Origin: Lewinellaceae bacterium
Lineage (GTDB): Bacteria; Bacteroidota; Bacteroidia; Chitinophagales; Saprospiraceae
Direction of reading: 5' to 3'
Assembly: GCA_020636215.1 (NCBI GenBank)
Contig: JACJYG010000009.1
Location: 124,001-188,000, forward strand
DNA length: 64,000 nt
In this document: in pieces, positions 42,520 to 51,921 of the stretch
How the letters are laid out: each line of letters opens with the position of its first letter
How positions within the stretch are numbered: position 1 is the first letter of the stretch
Made by a program: the position numbers and the translations under genes
The notes under the pieces: generated by a model
The model's database searches: none
Told to the model about the DNA's origin: nothing
What the model saw: the letters and a program-made list of their open reading frames with translations, nothing else

Positions 42520-43546
42520 GTTGAACCTGAACCGCATTGCCTGCGCTTTCAAACCTCACCGGCAGGAACTGCTCCGTCATTTCTATATTGCTTTCGAGAT
42601 GCCCGGTTGGCGAGGGGAAACACATACGGCTGCCAGGGCGCAGCGCCAGATAGGGGATCAGTTGGTCAGCCATGTGTTCATCCAATGGCGCGCCGCTGGC
42701 CAGAGCGCGGTTGAGCCGCTGCGCAGCTTCCCGGCCCACGGTTTCGGCGGGCTTGCCCCGTTCGCCCAGGGCATCGGCGCCCAGGCGGCTCTGATGGCCT
42801 TCCGCCCAGAGCACTATACCTGCGCCAGGATTGTAAGCCGGGTCGTAATCTGTGGAAATTTGTACCGGGCCACCACCGTCTTTTAATTCCTTCCGGGCCG
42901 CTTCGGCCATTCTTTCCGCTACCCGCCGCTCAGCCAGGCTATCGGAAGCAAATGCGATACCGGAAATGCGGCCAGGCATAGCGGCAACAGAAATAGCGTA
43001 GGGTGGGAGGGAAGCAGCCTCTTTCCAGGAAGCAAAGTGAGGTTCAATTTTCACGGTTACCGCGCCTCCCCCCTTGGGGAAATACCCTCGACGTTCGATG
43101 GATAGCCGGATTGTAGCAAAATCCTGCAGGTAGGGCAGCATAACATGTTGCGTATATTCCACCGGCGGCTGCCATTTGCCGCAGGTGCCGCCGCGGAGCC
43201 TCAGCGTGGTGGGGCCGGGGGCAAAAAGCAGTGGTGGGATCAAGGCCTGCAGGAGCAGGGAAATGCTGCCGGCGGTGCCAATGTCGAAAAAGTACTGGCC
43301 GGCCTGCACCGGGCTTGGTTCGAAGGTAAGCTCGGCTGTCCCTGTTGCGACAGGGCTCACCTGCGCCCCGCAGATGGCCTGCAGCGCTTTAATAGCCTGC
43401 AAATACTGCGCTTTTAGGCCGGGCCTGGGGCGCCCGGCCCGGATGCGCTCCATGTGAAAGGGCAGCCCGGTGAGCGCAGATAAAGCCAGTGCCGTGCGCA
43501 CCATCTGCCCACCACCTTCGCCCAGTGAGCCATCCAGTTCCAGCAT
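42506..43546 (-). CDS. rtcA: RNA 3'-terminal phosphate cyclase
   Basis: A 346-residue enzyme that converts RNA 3'-phosphate ends to 2',3'-cyclic phosphate with ATP. It begins LDGSLGEGGGQMVRTALALSALTG, has IRAGRPRPGLKAQYLQAIKAL, the FPKGGGAVTVKIEP block and the catalytic His291 in DEHMADQ. Length fits the family. RtcB, RtcR and other rtc genes are not in the window. Its last 14 bases overlap the 3' end of the convergent large T9SS gene, which is unusual and could give antisense coupling. Confidence 0.95.
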   Translation of the reverse strand: MLELDGSLGEGGGQMVRTALALSALTGLPFHMERIRAGRPRPGLKAQYLQAIKALQAICGAQVSPVATGTAELTFEPSPVQAGQYFFDIGTAGSISLLLQALIPPLLFAPGPTTLRLRGGTCGKWQPPVEYTQHVMLPYLQDFATIRLSIERRGYFPKGGGAVTVKIEPHFASWKEAASLPPYAISVAAMPGRISGIAFASDSLAERRVAERMAEAARKELKDGGGPVQISTDYDPAYNPGAGIVLWAEGHQSRLGADALGERGKPAETVGREAAQRLNRALASGAPLDEHMADQLIPYLALRPGSRMCFPSPTGHLESNIEMTEQFLPVRFESAGNAVQVQLIRV

Positions 43547-43571
43547 AATCTAGCAATTTTTACCCTCCTGC

Positions 43572-43579
43572 TATCTTTG
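43572..43579 (+). promoter_or_regulatory. -7 element before the M1-family peptidase gene
   Basis: TATCTTTG matches the TAnnTTTG element and would start transcription near 43586, about 43 bases before the ATG at 43629. The -33 region, inside the start of rtcA, is not convincing. Confidence 0.4.
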
Positions 43580-43628
43580 AAAATTTATAGCTTTACCCTT
43601 CAAACCATGTCTTAATGCCTCTATAGCC

Positions 43629-45995
43629 ATGAAAAAACTACTTCTACTATTTAGCCTGCTAGCGGTTGCCCTTTCCGTTTTTTCCCAAAATAACCCCAAT
43701 GCCAGCCACGGCAATAAATTCGAACAACTGGGCGCCATACTACCGCCGCCCAATGATTATCGTGGCGTGGATGGCGCCCCCGGCCCGGCCTACTGGCAGC
43801 AGCGCTGCGATTACGATATCGAATGCCAACTCGATGTAGAAAATCTCCGGCTAAATGGAGAAGAGCGCATCACCTACTACAACCAATCCCCCCATACCCT
43901 TCGCTATCTCTGGCTGCAACTGGATGAGAACCAGCACGCTACATCGAATGACAACCAATACTTCGACGCCAGTTCCATTAAACCGGCCATGAGTGAAACG
44001 GACTTGCGGCTGCTGGAACCTTACCGGGAGAAAGACAAATATGGCCATAAGATCGAATCGGTAAGCGGGGCCAACGGCAGTCCGCTAAAATATCTGATCA
44101 ACCAGACAATGATGCGCGTAGACCTGCCCCAGCCGCTTAAACCAGGCGAGTCCTATTCGTTCAATGTCAAATGGCATTATTATATCATAGACCGGATACG
44201 CTATGCTGAATTGGCTCAGAACTTTGCCAACTACCCGCGTGGCGGCTACGAATATTTTCCGGATGATGGCAATTATCTATTCACCATTACCCAATGGTAC
44301 CCAAGGCTATGTGTATACAGTGACTTCGAGGGTTGGCAGACCAACCAGTTTACCGGTAGGGGAGAGTTCGCCCTCACATTCGGGAACTTTCTAGTAAAAA
44401 TGACCGTACCGGCGGACTATATGGTGGGAGGCACCGGGGAATGCCTCAATTATTCTACGGTCTTGTCGCCCACTCAGCTCCAGCGCTGGAAACAAGCCCA
44501 AAATGCTACCGAGCCCCTGGAGATCGTCACGCTGGAAGAGGCTAAAGCCAACGAAAAGAAAAAACCAAGCAAAGAAAGCAAGACCTGGATCTATAAAGCA
44601 GATAACGTCCGGGACGTGGCCTGGACGGCCAGCCGAAAATTCATCTGGGATGCCATGCCCCACATCACCGAAGAAGGTAAAAAGGCTATGTGTATGAGCT
44701 ACTATGGAAAAGAAGCTTATCCTATCTATCATAAGTATTCGACCAAAGCAGTGGCGCATACATTGAAAACCTACTCCAAATACAGCATCCCTTACCCTTA
44801 TCCGGTGGCTATTTCAGTAGAAGCAGAAAATGGCATGGAATATCCCATGATCTGTTTCAACCCCGGACGGGCGGAAGCAGACGGGACCTATACCGAGCGG
44901 GTAAAAACTGGCGCCATCTCCACTATCATTCACGAAGTGGGGCACAATTACTTCCCCATGATCATCAACAGCGATGAGCGGCAGTGGAGCTGGTTCGACG
45001 AAGGCCTCAACAGCTTTGTCCAGTTTATCGCCGAACGGGAATTCGACAATGATTATGAGCCCTGGTTTGGGCCGGCGAGCCAGATCACCGATTACATGAG
45101 ACTTCCCAAGGATCAACTGGAGCCTATCATGACCAACAGCGAAAACATCAGCGATTTTTTCTCCAATGCTTACCGCAAGCCGGCCACTGCCCTGAACATC
45201 CTCCGTGAAACTGTTATGGGCCGCGAGTTATTCGACTACGCTTTCCGGGAGTATTGCCGCCGCTGGGCTTTTAAACACCCTACTCCCGCCGATTTCTTTC
45301 GCACTATGGAAGACGCCAGCGGAATGGACCTCGACTGGTTCTGGCGAGGCTGGTTTTACACCACCGATGCCGTTGATATCGCCCTGGATAGTATCCACTG
45401 GTATAAAGTAGATATGGAGAACGACCCTCCAAAGAAAGAGATCACGCTGACCGAAAAACATAGCAAACCTTTCGAAGACATCTCCAAGATCCGCAACCGG
45501 GAGCAAGGCATGGAATTTGTGATCGACCAGGACCCTTCGCTTCATGATTTTTATACGGATCATAAAGCCTGGGAAACCGCCGATTCCGTAACAAAAATGC
45601 CCCTGTACCTCTACGAGGAAACCTACAGCCCCAAAGAAAAGAAGGAACTGTTTGACGGAAAAAATTACTATGAGCTCTTCTTCAGTAACAAGGGCGGCTT
45701 GGTCATGCCAGTCATCATTGAGTGGACTTTCGAGGACGGCACGACTGAAATCCAGCGCGTGCCGGTGCAGATCTGGCGCAAGAACGAGAACGCCTTTTCC
45801 AAGGTATTTGTAAAAGAAAAAACCGTCACTGCTATTCGCATCGACCCCTACCGGGAAACAGCGGATATTGATGAGTCCAACAACAACTGGCCAGTCCGGG
45901 AGATGCCGTCGCGCTTCCAGGTTTTTAAAGCGCATAAGGAAGGTAAAGTGCTAAACCCAATGCAGAAGGCGCAGGGAAAGACGATTAAACCCTGA
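43629..45995 (+). CDS. M1 family zinc metallopeptidase, exported
   Basis: A 788-residue gluzincin of the M1 (aminopeptidase N-like) group with signal peptide (ends SVFSQ). The N-terminal beta domain covers about 60-280. The active site is HEVGH at 435-439 with the third zinc ligand Glu458 (WFDEG), spaced as in M1 enzymes; the exopeptidase-type GME(N) motif reads NGMEYP about 40 residues before. WYKVDMENDPPKK and the C-terminal beta part follow. It probably degrades peptides in the periplasm or envelope. A GMEY instead of GMEN could change specificity. Single gene. Confidence 0.93.
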   Translation: MKKLLLLFSLLAVALSVFSQNNPNASHGNKFEQLGAILPPPNDYRGVDGAPGPAYWQQRCDYDIECQLDVENLRLNGEERITYYNQSPHTLRYLWLQLDENQHATSNDNQYFDASSIKPAMSETDLRLLEPYREKDKYGHKIESVSGANGSPLKYLINQTMMRVDLPQPLKPGESYSFNVKWHYYIIDRIRYAELAQNFANYPRGGYEYFPDDGNYLFTITQWYPRLCVYSDFEGWQTNQFTGRGEFALTFGNFLVKMTVPADYMVGGTGECLNYSTVLSPTQLQRWKQAQNATEPLEIVTLEEAKANEKKKPSKESKTWIYKADNVRDVAWTASRKFIWDAMPHITEEGKKAMCMSYYGKEAYPIYHKYSTKAVAHTLKTYSKYSIPYPYPVAISVEAENGMEYPMICFNPGRAEADGTYTERVKTGAISTIIHEVGHNYFPMIINSDERQWSWFDEGLNSFVQFIAEREFDNDYEPWFGPASQITDYMRLPKDQLEPIMTNSENISDFFSNAYRKPATALNILRETVMGRELFDYAFREYCRRWAFKHPTPADFFRTMEDASGMDLDWFWRGWFYTTDAVDIALDSIHWYKVDMENDPPKKEITLTEKHSKPFEDISKIRNREQGMEFVIDQDPSLHDFYTDHKAWETADSVTKMPLYLYEETYSPKEKKELFDGKNYYELFFSNKGGLVMPVIIEWTFEDGTTEIQRVPVQIWRKNENAFSKVFVKEKTVTAIRIDPYRETADIDESNNNWPVREMPSRFQVFKAHKEGKVLNPMQKAQGKTIKP

Positions 45996-46056
45996 GCCTA
46001 TTCTGCCCGGAAAGTGCAACCTTTTATGGCCTCACGGAATGGCGCATCACTACTCA

Positions 46057-48348
46057 TCACTTTGCCAGCAGTGCTCTGGCCTTCCCTACATCCGGATGTC
46101 CTACTCCCGCCTTTTCCAGTGCATCAAGGTCCTGGAGGAAAATATCGCGCCAGGAGTTTTCCTCATCGTAAGGTTTGTCCATCCATTCCTCGTACACCGC
46201 TTTGGCTTCCTTCCATTTTCCCAGGTAGAGCAGCGCCAGGGCCAGGTTGGTGTTTAACCATTCTTCGGAAGCATCCGCAGCCAGCCCTTTGCGGGCGGCC
46301 GCTTCGGCGGCTTCCGGCTGGCGGTTAAAGAGATGATACCAGGCAAGATTGCCGCAGGCGTTGGCCAGGCGAGTTTGGATCGTTCCATCTCCCGGACGCA
46401 GCGCGGAGAGGCTGTCCCATTTCGCGACGATCTGAATTTGCCAGGACAGCTGGGTGGCTTCGTCGCCGGCAGCGTCTAGCTGGCTTTCCAATTCTATGAT
46501 CGTCTTCTGGAGTTTAAGGATGGGCAGGTTTTCAGGGGCGTAGGTTTCGAGTTCACGCTGTAGCCACGATACTCCACTTCTGAATGCATCTGCCCGAGGA
46601 TGCCCCTCAGGGAAGCGGGAGAGCCAGCCCTTTGCTTCTTCAAGGTATTGGAGGCTCTGCTCTCGGCAACCGGCCTTGTTGTCGATTTCAAGCCAATCCT
46701 TACAGAAAAGGGCTTGAGCTAATAAAGCCTGGGAAAAATTTAGTCCTTGTGCCTGCGGGCTTCTTTCTGCAAGCTGGCGACGGATATCAAGGCTTTCCGT
46801 GTAATAGTTAATTGCAGCCTCCCAATCCATTGTACTTTTCTTCAGGCTACCCCAACTGTGAAGCGCAGTTGCTAAATCGGGAAGGTAGACATCCGGATTT
46901 TTCTGCGCCAGGAGCCGGTAGGCTTCCACTGTTCCGTTGAAGACTGCCTCGGCTTCAGCAAAAGATTCCTTGTAGAGGAGCAAATTTCCCATGTTGTACA
47001 AGGTGCCAGCCAAATCCGGCAGGTAGGTATCGGGGGCCCCCTGGGCCAACTCCCATCGGATTTCCAACGCCTCTTGGAAGGTTGCTTCGGCTTCAGTGTA
47101 GGATTCCTTGTCTAAGTATAAATTCCCCAGGTTATTCAGGATAGCGGCTAAATCGGGAAGGTAGATGTCTGGATTTTTCTGCGCCAGTTGCCGGAAGGCT
47201 TCCAGGGCTTCGAGGTAAGCTGCCTCGGCTTCGGTATAGGATTCCTTGGCAGAGAGAAGAATCCCCAGATTATTCAGGGTGCCGGCCACATCGGGAAGGA
47301 AAGCATTTGAGTTTTTTTCGACTAGTCGCCGATAAATTTTCAGGGCTTCTTGAAATGCCGCTTCGGCTTCGGCAAAGGACTCGTTATCTTCGAGTAATAG
47401 CCCCAGGTTATTCAGCAATGTTGCGCGATCCTTATCAGTTTGTGCTAATGTCATTGCACGTTGATACAGCGGCATGGCCCATTGGTACTGGTTCTGTTTG
47501 TGCAGAAAAAATGCCGCTTCGGAAATATTTTCAAAATTGAAGCTATCTTTCTCTATTGCTTGCAGATAGCTGCGGTAGGCCGCCGGGAATTCAAAGTTAG
47601 CGGTCAGCATCCGTGCCCGGATCATGTAATTTTCCACCGCCTGAGCCTTGGCGCGTCGTACTTTTTCCTCCTGCGATTGTACATTGTCCCAGAATTCGTC
47701 CAGCTTTTCCTGCGACATGATGGCCAGGGCGGCCTGTAAGTCGCCCTCTTCCACGAATTTCTTCAGGGCGTCGCGGGCGAAGCCAGACGCTTCGTCAAGG
47801 TCAGTCTGAGCCAGGCGTTGGGCCAGTTCGGTTTTGTTGGCTTCCAGTTCCTGCAACTGCTGGTAGAGTTTAGTGATCTGAGCAGTGAGAGCAGCCCGCT
47901 CATCTTCAGTCAGCCCGTTGCTGCGCTGGGCAATGAGGGAGTCGATCTTCAGGCTTTGTTCGGCGATGCGCTTCTCTAATATATTCGTAATTCGTTTCAC
48001 CCGCTGGTCGAAATCGTCCTGCCGTACAATGGCGATACGTACTCGCTCCTGCGGGTCATTTGGTATAACTACAGTGACGGACTTATCGTCGGCCCCCAGC
48101 ACCTGGAAACCTGGCTTTTGCACCAGTATGGTTACGGATTCGCCGACTTTTCGGGAAAGGAATTCGATCGTAAATTTTCCGTCTGTCCCGGAATAGGCGT
48201 CGTTGGCATCATCGAGTGGGATGAGGTGGACATTGGCCTCCGGGGTTGCTTCATTACTTTTATTGAGCACAATGCCCTTGATAGAATGGTTTTGGGCGAA
48301 ACAGAGATGAGCGAGCAGGAAGATCAACAAAGTAAAGGTATTTCTCAT
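46057..48348 (-). CDS. Exported TPR protein with carboxypeptidase-regulatory-like domain
   Basis: A 763-residue protein. The signal peptide ends CFAQ (residue 18). A carboxypeptidase-regulatory-like beta domain covers 20-95 (HSIKGIVLNKSNEATPEANVHL), a long coiled coil about 110-185 (ITKLYQQLQELEANKTELAQRL), and TPR repeats about 255-560, several nearly identical (ATLLNNLGLLLEDNESFAEAEAAF, TLNNLGILLSAKESYTEAEAAY). The C-terminal 200 residues are helical with more TPR-like units. It is four bases downstream of the EAD-like gene on the same strand, so the two are co-expressed. The sensor or scaffold role is inferred. Confidence 0.88.
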   Translation of the reverse strand: MRNTFTLLIFLLAHLCFAQNHSIKGIVLNKSNEATPEANVHLIPLDDANDAYSGTDGKFTIEFLSRKVGESVTILVQKPGFQVLGADDKSVTVVIPNDPQERVRIAIVRQDDFDQRVKRITNILEKRIAEQSLKIDSLIAQRSNGLTEDERAALTAQITKLYQQLQELEANKTELAQRLAQTDLDEASGFARDALKKFVEEGDLQAALAIMSQEKLDEFWDNVQSQEEKVRRAKAQAVENYMIRARMLTANFEFPAAYRSYLQAIEKDSFNFENISEAAFFLHKQNQYQWAMPLYQRAMTLAQTDKDRATLLNNLGLLLEDNESFAEAEAAFQEALKIYRRLVEKNSNAFLPDVAGTLNNLGILLSAKESYTEAEAAYLEALEAFRQLAQKNPDIYLPDLAAILNNLGNLYLDKESYTEAEATFQEALEIRWELAQGAPDTYLPDLAGTLYNMGNLLLYKESFAEAEAVFNGTVEAYRLLAQKNPDVYLPDLATALHSWGSLKKSTMDWEAAINYYTESLDIRRQLAERSPQAQGLNFSQALLAQALFCKDWLEIDNKAGCREQSLQYLEEAKGWLSRFPEGHPRADAFRSGVSWLQRELETYAPENLPILKLQKTIIELESQLDAAGDEATQLSWQIQIVAKWDSLSALRPGDGTIQTRLANACGNLAWYHLFNRQPEAAEAAARKGLAADASEEWLNTNLALALLYLGKWKEAKAVYEEWMDKPYDEENSWRDIFLQDLDALEKAGVGHPDVGKARALLAK

Positions 48349-48352
48349 GAGG

Positions 48353-49261
48353 TCAGTTTTTCAGGCGGATAATGATCAGGGCGCCGCCGGGGTGTATTTC
48401 ATGAGAAGCGGCAGCGTAGCCTTTTTTCGATACTATCAGCTGGTAGCTTGTTTTTTGTTGTTCATTTGGGATAAGGAAACGAAAATTTCCGCTTTCATCG
48501 GTTAACTCGCGGCTCCCTTCGATTTCAACAATTGCGCCCACGATAGGTGCAGAGTCATCCAGATTAGTGACTTTACCAACTACAACACCCAGGCTTCCAT
48601 CCGGCTCAAGCCGTAAAACCGGACTGTCTTCGGTAATCAGGAGGCTATCTGCTCCTATTTTCCAAAAACGGGCTTGCATTTGCACTGGCACGCTTTTGCC
48701 GATCAGTTCCCGGCTTAGGTTTTTGAAATCGGCCGTCAGGTCTTCATTGTCGATTACAGAAGCCCCCGTCCAGTCTTTGCGTTCCCATAGCTTAAAGGTC
48801 TCGATGTCGGGTTCGGGATAACCGGGCAAATCGGGCCTTTCAAAACGCACGGTAAGATCAAAAGGGCCATCCTGGTTGCCCCGGGCCTGCAAAAAAACAA
48901 ATAGAAACACGCCAACTACCGTCAGCAGCGCGGCGGCACCCAGCCAAATCCCGCGGGCGAAGGGTTGAACCGGTGGAGTAGGAGGGGCCGTGGATTCTCC
49001 CGCAGAAGGGCTTTCCTGCAGCCGGTCGATAATGTCAAGTAAAGCCTGATGTATCTTCGCTAATTCGATGCGTAGTTCATCAGGCCGGGCGACGCCCAGC
49101 CTGTCCTGCTGGATGGCCTGCTGATAACGGGTCGACTGGTGGATGGCCTCATTGTAAAGGCGCCTGTCTCTACCGGACTCTGTGATCTGGAGCAGTGCGT
49201 TGATGACTTGCTGGGTGTCCCCATCTGCGAGAAGGCGCTTGAGGCGTTTTTTCGATTCCAT
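48353..49261 (-). CDS. EAD-like transmembrane protein with carboxypeptidase-regulatory-like domain
   Basis: A 302-residue protein with three parts. Residues 1-82 (KKRLKRLLADGDTQQVINAL, YNEAIHQSTRYQQAIQQDRLG, IHQALLDIIDRL) have the short helical pattern of effector-associated domain EAD11, a protein-interaction module known from bacterial conflict systems. Residues 105-125 are a single membrane helix preceded by a Pro/Thr-rich linker. Residues about 140-300 are extracytoplasmic with a carboxypeptidase-regulatory-like domain at 225-290 (VGKVTNLDDSAPIVGAIVEI). The EAD would face the cytoplasm. With the TPR protein downstream it looks like a two-gene signalling or adaptor pair. The EAD assignment is by eye and is the weakest part. 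Confidence 0.72.
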   Translation of the reverse strand: MESKKRLKRLLADGDTQQVINALLQITESGRDRRLYNEAIHQSTRYQQAIQQDRLGVARPDELRIELAKIHQALLDIIDRLQESPSAGESTAPPTPPVQPFARGIWLGAAALLTVVGVFLFVFLQARGNQDGPFDLTVRFERPDLPGYPEPDIETFKLWERKDWTGASVIDNEDLTADFKNLSRELIGKSVPVQMQARFWKIGADSLLITEDSPVLRLEPDGSLGVVVGKVTNLDDSAPIVGAIVEIEGSRELTDESGNFRFLIPNEQQKTSYQLIVSKKGYAAASHEIHPGGALIIIRLKN

Positions 49262-49563
49262 TGGCCTGATTTGCGGGCCAGTAAAAATAAAAAAAGTTTT
49301 TTTTATTCAGGCCGCCCATCATCTTGTGCCAGTGCCATTAGCGGCTTCGAATAACCTGGGGCAAGTCAAAGGAGGGTAACCAACCGGTAAATTAAGTTTG
49401 GCGGCAATGTTTGCAGAAGTGTGCAAAAAAACTTTCTCCAATCGGGGGGGGTATTTTCCGCCTAAGTCGTTTTTAAGGTGAATTTAAATGGCGTGCTGAT
49501 TTACAAATCATTGAATTTCAGCGCCATGAATTTTTTTTCATCCATTCACCAAAATCTTGGGTT
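49262..49563. other. Divergent intergenic region
   Basis: About 300 bases between the EAD-like gene (minus) and a lipoprotein gene (plus). It has a near-perfect inverted A/T tract at 49286-49307 (AATAAAAAAA facing TTTTTTTTATT) about 25 bases upstream of the EAD start, inside a larger GGCCTGA/TCAGGCC inverted pair (49263-49313), and a run of G at 49445-49452. No gene is supported. Confidence 0.5.
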
Positions 49564-50400
49564 ATGAAAAATCAATTGAAATCATCACTTCTGTTTTTAG
49601 CCGCAGCCTTTCTGTTCGTCTTTTCAAGCTGTAAAAAAGAGGCCGGCCCGATTCCTGCCGAGGATGAGGCCATCATCGCAAAAGCGAAGGAATCGCTGTT
49701 AAGCCAGCAATTGATCCTTTCCTCCTTTCACATTGCCCAGCGAGGGGCTGAGAATGCGAATGGCTTCGTGGAAGATGGTGGGGTGGAAAACCGTTCGGAT
49801 ACCTGTGGAACCCTTACTGTTACGCCTCCCGACCCTTTTGTCTTTCCAAAAACGGTCATCGTTGATTTTGGCAACGGATGCACGGACACGGACGGGAAGT
49901 TCAAAGAGGGCAAAGTCATCATGACGGTGGAAGCCTTCTGGGAGCCTAATGCCGAGATTGCGGTTGCTTATGATAACTATTCGGAAGACGGCGTGAAAAT
50001 TGAAGGCCAGTTCGTTTTCGCAAACCTGAGCACCCCCACCGCAGCCATTCTCAGAATCACTGCCGAGGATATCAAATTTACCGACCCCAACAACTTCACC
50101 TTCGCCTTTAGCGGTAACCAAACCTATACTCAGATTGCAGGGCGCCCGACCTGGTGGAACTGGCACGACGATGTTTACCATGTGACAGGCAATATTTACA
50201 GCACACTAACCAATGGAGAAACCGTGAACTGGCTCATCCAAACCCCATTGGAAAAAGCCAATATCTGCAACTACGTGAGCAAGGGGACGGGGATCCTCGA
50301 CATCAACGGCCTGCCGGTAATTGTTGATTATGGAGACGGGGCTTGTGACAATCAAGGCACCTTAACCATCAATGGACAGGTTTATCCATTTTCGATGTAA
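49564..50400 (+). CDS. Lipoprotein of unknown function
   Basis: A 278-residue lipoprotein (lipobox VFSSC, Cys23, followed by KKEAGP). The mature part is beta-rich with repeated strands ending in Cys: DTCGTLTVTPPD, VDFGNGCTDTDGKFKEGKVIMTVEA, LEKANICNYVSKGTGILDING and VDYGDGACDNQGTLTING. The two DYGDGxCD/DFGNGCTD strands suggest an internal duplication of a beta-sandwich with paired cysteines. I do not recognise a named family. A strong hairpin terminator follows. Confidence 0.75.
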   Translation: MKNQLKSSLLFLAAAFLFVFSSCKKEAGPIPAEDEAIIAKAKESLLSQQLILSSFHIAQRGAENANGFVEDGGVENRSDTCGTLTVTPPDPFVFPKTVIVDFGNGCTDTDGKFKEGKVIMTVEAFWEPNAEIAVAYDNYSEDGVKIEGQFVFANLSTPTAAILRITAEDIKFTDPNNFTFAFSGNQTYTQIAGRPTWWNWHDDVYHVTGNIYSTLTNGETVNWLIQTPLEKANICNYVSKGTGILDINGLPVIVDYGDGACDNQGTLTINGQVYPFSM

Positions 50401-50414
50401 AGCGGGAAGTCATA

Positions 50415-50460
50415 AAAGAAAAGAGCCGTCAGCGATTACCTGCTGACGGCTCTTTTCTTT
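50415..50460. terminator. Bidirectional terminator between lipoprotein gene and dnaA
   Basis: A perfect 19 bp inverted repeat, AAAGAAAAGAGCCGTCAGC at 50415-50433 and its complement at 50442-50460 with an 8-base loop. Both strands end in T-rich tracts, so it can stop transcription from both convergent genes. Confidence 0.93.
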
Positions 50461-50475
50461 ATGGGCTACAATTAT

Positions 50476-51921
50476 TTATTGTTCGTGAAGGCTCAACTTA
50501 ATTTTCTTCTCCAGTTCGGACACTGTGTCCTTAAAGATCGCATCGGTTTCCATCAGGTCTTGTACCGTCCGGCAGGAATAGATGACGGTGCTGTGGTCGC
50601 GGCCACCAAAGGTTTCTCCAATAGCTTTAAGGGATTTATCGGTCAGGTTTTTGGCCAGGTACATGGAAAGTTGACGGGCGATAACGACTTGTCGTTTGCG
50701 GGTTTTGCCCTGCAGTTTATCTACATTCAGGCCAAAGTGCTCCGCTACCAGTTTCTGAATGTAATCCACCGTGATCTCCTTATTGATCTGGCTGACGAAA
50801 TTGCGGATCACCCGTTTGGCCAGCTCGATGTCGACCTCCTGTTGGTTGAGAGACGACTGGGCAACCAGGGAAACCAGCACCCCCTCCAGTTCCCGGATAT
50901 TGTTCTGGATATTATAGCAGATGAATTCGGTGACATCCTGAGGTATTTCGATACCTTCCTGGCTCATTTTTGCCTCCAGGATAGCGATGCGGGTTTCCAG
51001 GTCGGGTGCTTGTAAGTCAGCCGACAAGCCCCACTTAAATCGGGAGATCAAGCGTTCTTCCATGCCATCCAGGTCTTTGGGAGGCCGGTCGGAGGTCAGG
51101 ATGATCTGTTTGCCGCTTTGGTGTAATTGGTTGAAAATGTGGAAGAATATCTCCTGTGTTTTCTGTTTGTTGGCCAGAAACTGAATGTCATCAACGATGA
51201 GGACGTCAATCAATTGGTAGAAGTTTACAAAATCATTGACCGCGTTGTTTTTGATGGATTGAATGATCTGGTTGGTGAATTTTTCCGAGGATACGTACAA
51301 TACCACTTTATCCGGAAAGCGTTTCAGGACATCGTTGCCGACGGCATGGGCCAGGTGGGTTTTTCCAAGGCCGACATCACCAAAAATGACGAGCGGATTA
51401 AAAGAGGTGCCCCCTGGTTTTTTAGCGATGGCAAGGCCGGCCGAACGGGCCAGGCGGTTGCAATCCCCTTCGATGTAATTATCGAACAGATAATTAGGGT
51501 TGAGCTGCGGCTCGATCTTGACCTTTTTAATTCCGGGGATAACAAAAGGGTTTTTAATAGCCTGATAATCCACCATGCCAGGGGCAAAGCTTTCTGAGCC
51601 GGAGGAATGGCTGCTACCTACTGCTGCCCGGGCAGGCCGGGCGTGCTGAGCCTGGTTTTGATGCCCGTTATTCATCAGGATTTGATACTCCAGGCGGCCA
51701 TTGTCTCCCAGTTCCCGCCGAATGGTCATTTTCAAAAGGCTGACATAGTGCTCTTCCAGCCATTCATAGAAAAATTTGTTTGGCACTTGAATGGTCAGTG
51801 CATTCTCATCCAGGCGAACCGGTTTGATCGGTTCAAACCAGGTCCTGAAACTCTGTAGGTTAACGTTCTTACGAATAGTCTGCAGACAGTTATCCCAGAC
51901 TGTAGCATGATCTCTTGTCAT
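50476..51921 (-). CDS. dnaA: Chromosomal replication initiator protein DnaA
   Basis: DnaA, 481 residues. Domain I (about 1-85, WDNCLQTIRKNVNLQSFRTWFEP) binds partner proteins; a short linker follows; domain III is an AAA+ ATPase with Walker A in GDVGLGKTHLAHA and Walker B VLIVDDIQFLANK; domain IV ends with the DNA-binding signature GGRDHSTVIYSC that reads DnaA boxes. The gene is alone: dnaN and recF do not follow, which is usual for many Bacteroidota. Sequence upstream (51922-52432) is a candidate origin area. Confidence 0.98.
   Translation of the reverse strand: MTRDHATVWDNCLQTIRKNVNLQSFRTWFEPIKPVRLDENALTIQVPNKFFYEWLEEHYVSLLKMTIRRELGDNGRLEYQILMNNGHQNQAQHARPARAAVGSSHSSGSESFAPGMVDYQAIKNPFVIPGIKKVKIEPQLNPNYLFDNYIEGDCNRLARSAGLAIAKKPGGTSFNPLVIFGDVGLGKTHLAHAVGNDVLKRFPDKVVLYVSSEKFTNQIIQSIKNNAVNDFVNFYQLIDVLIVDDIQFLANKQKTQEIFFHIFNQLHQSGKQIILTSDRPPKDLDGMEERLISRFKWGLSADLQAPDLETRIAILEAKMSQEGIEIPQDVTEFICYNIQNNIRELEGVLVSLVAQSSLNQQEVDIELAKRVIRNFVSQINKEITVDYIQKLVAEHFGLNVDKLQGKTRKRQVVIARQLSMYLAKNLTDKSLKAIGETFGGRDHSTVIYSCRTVQDLMETDAIFKDTVSELEKKIKLSLHEQ

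Noticed and set aside
43176..43457. 93-codon frame inside rtcA on the opposite strand
   Set aside because: Shadow of the rtcA frame.
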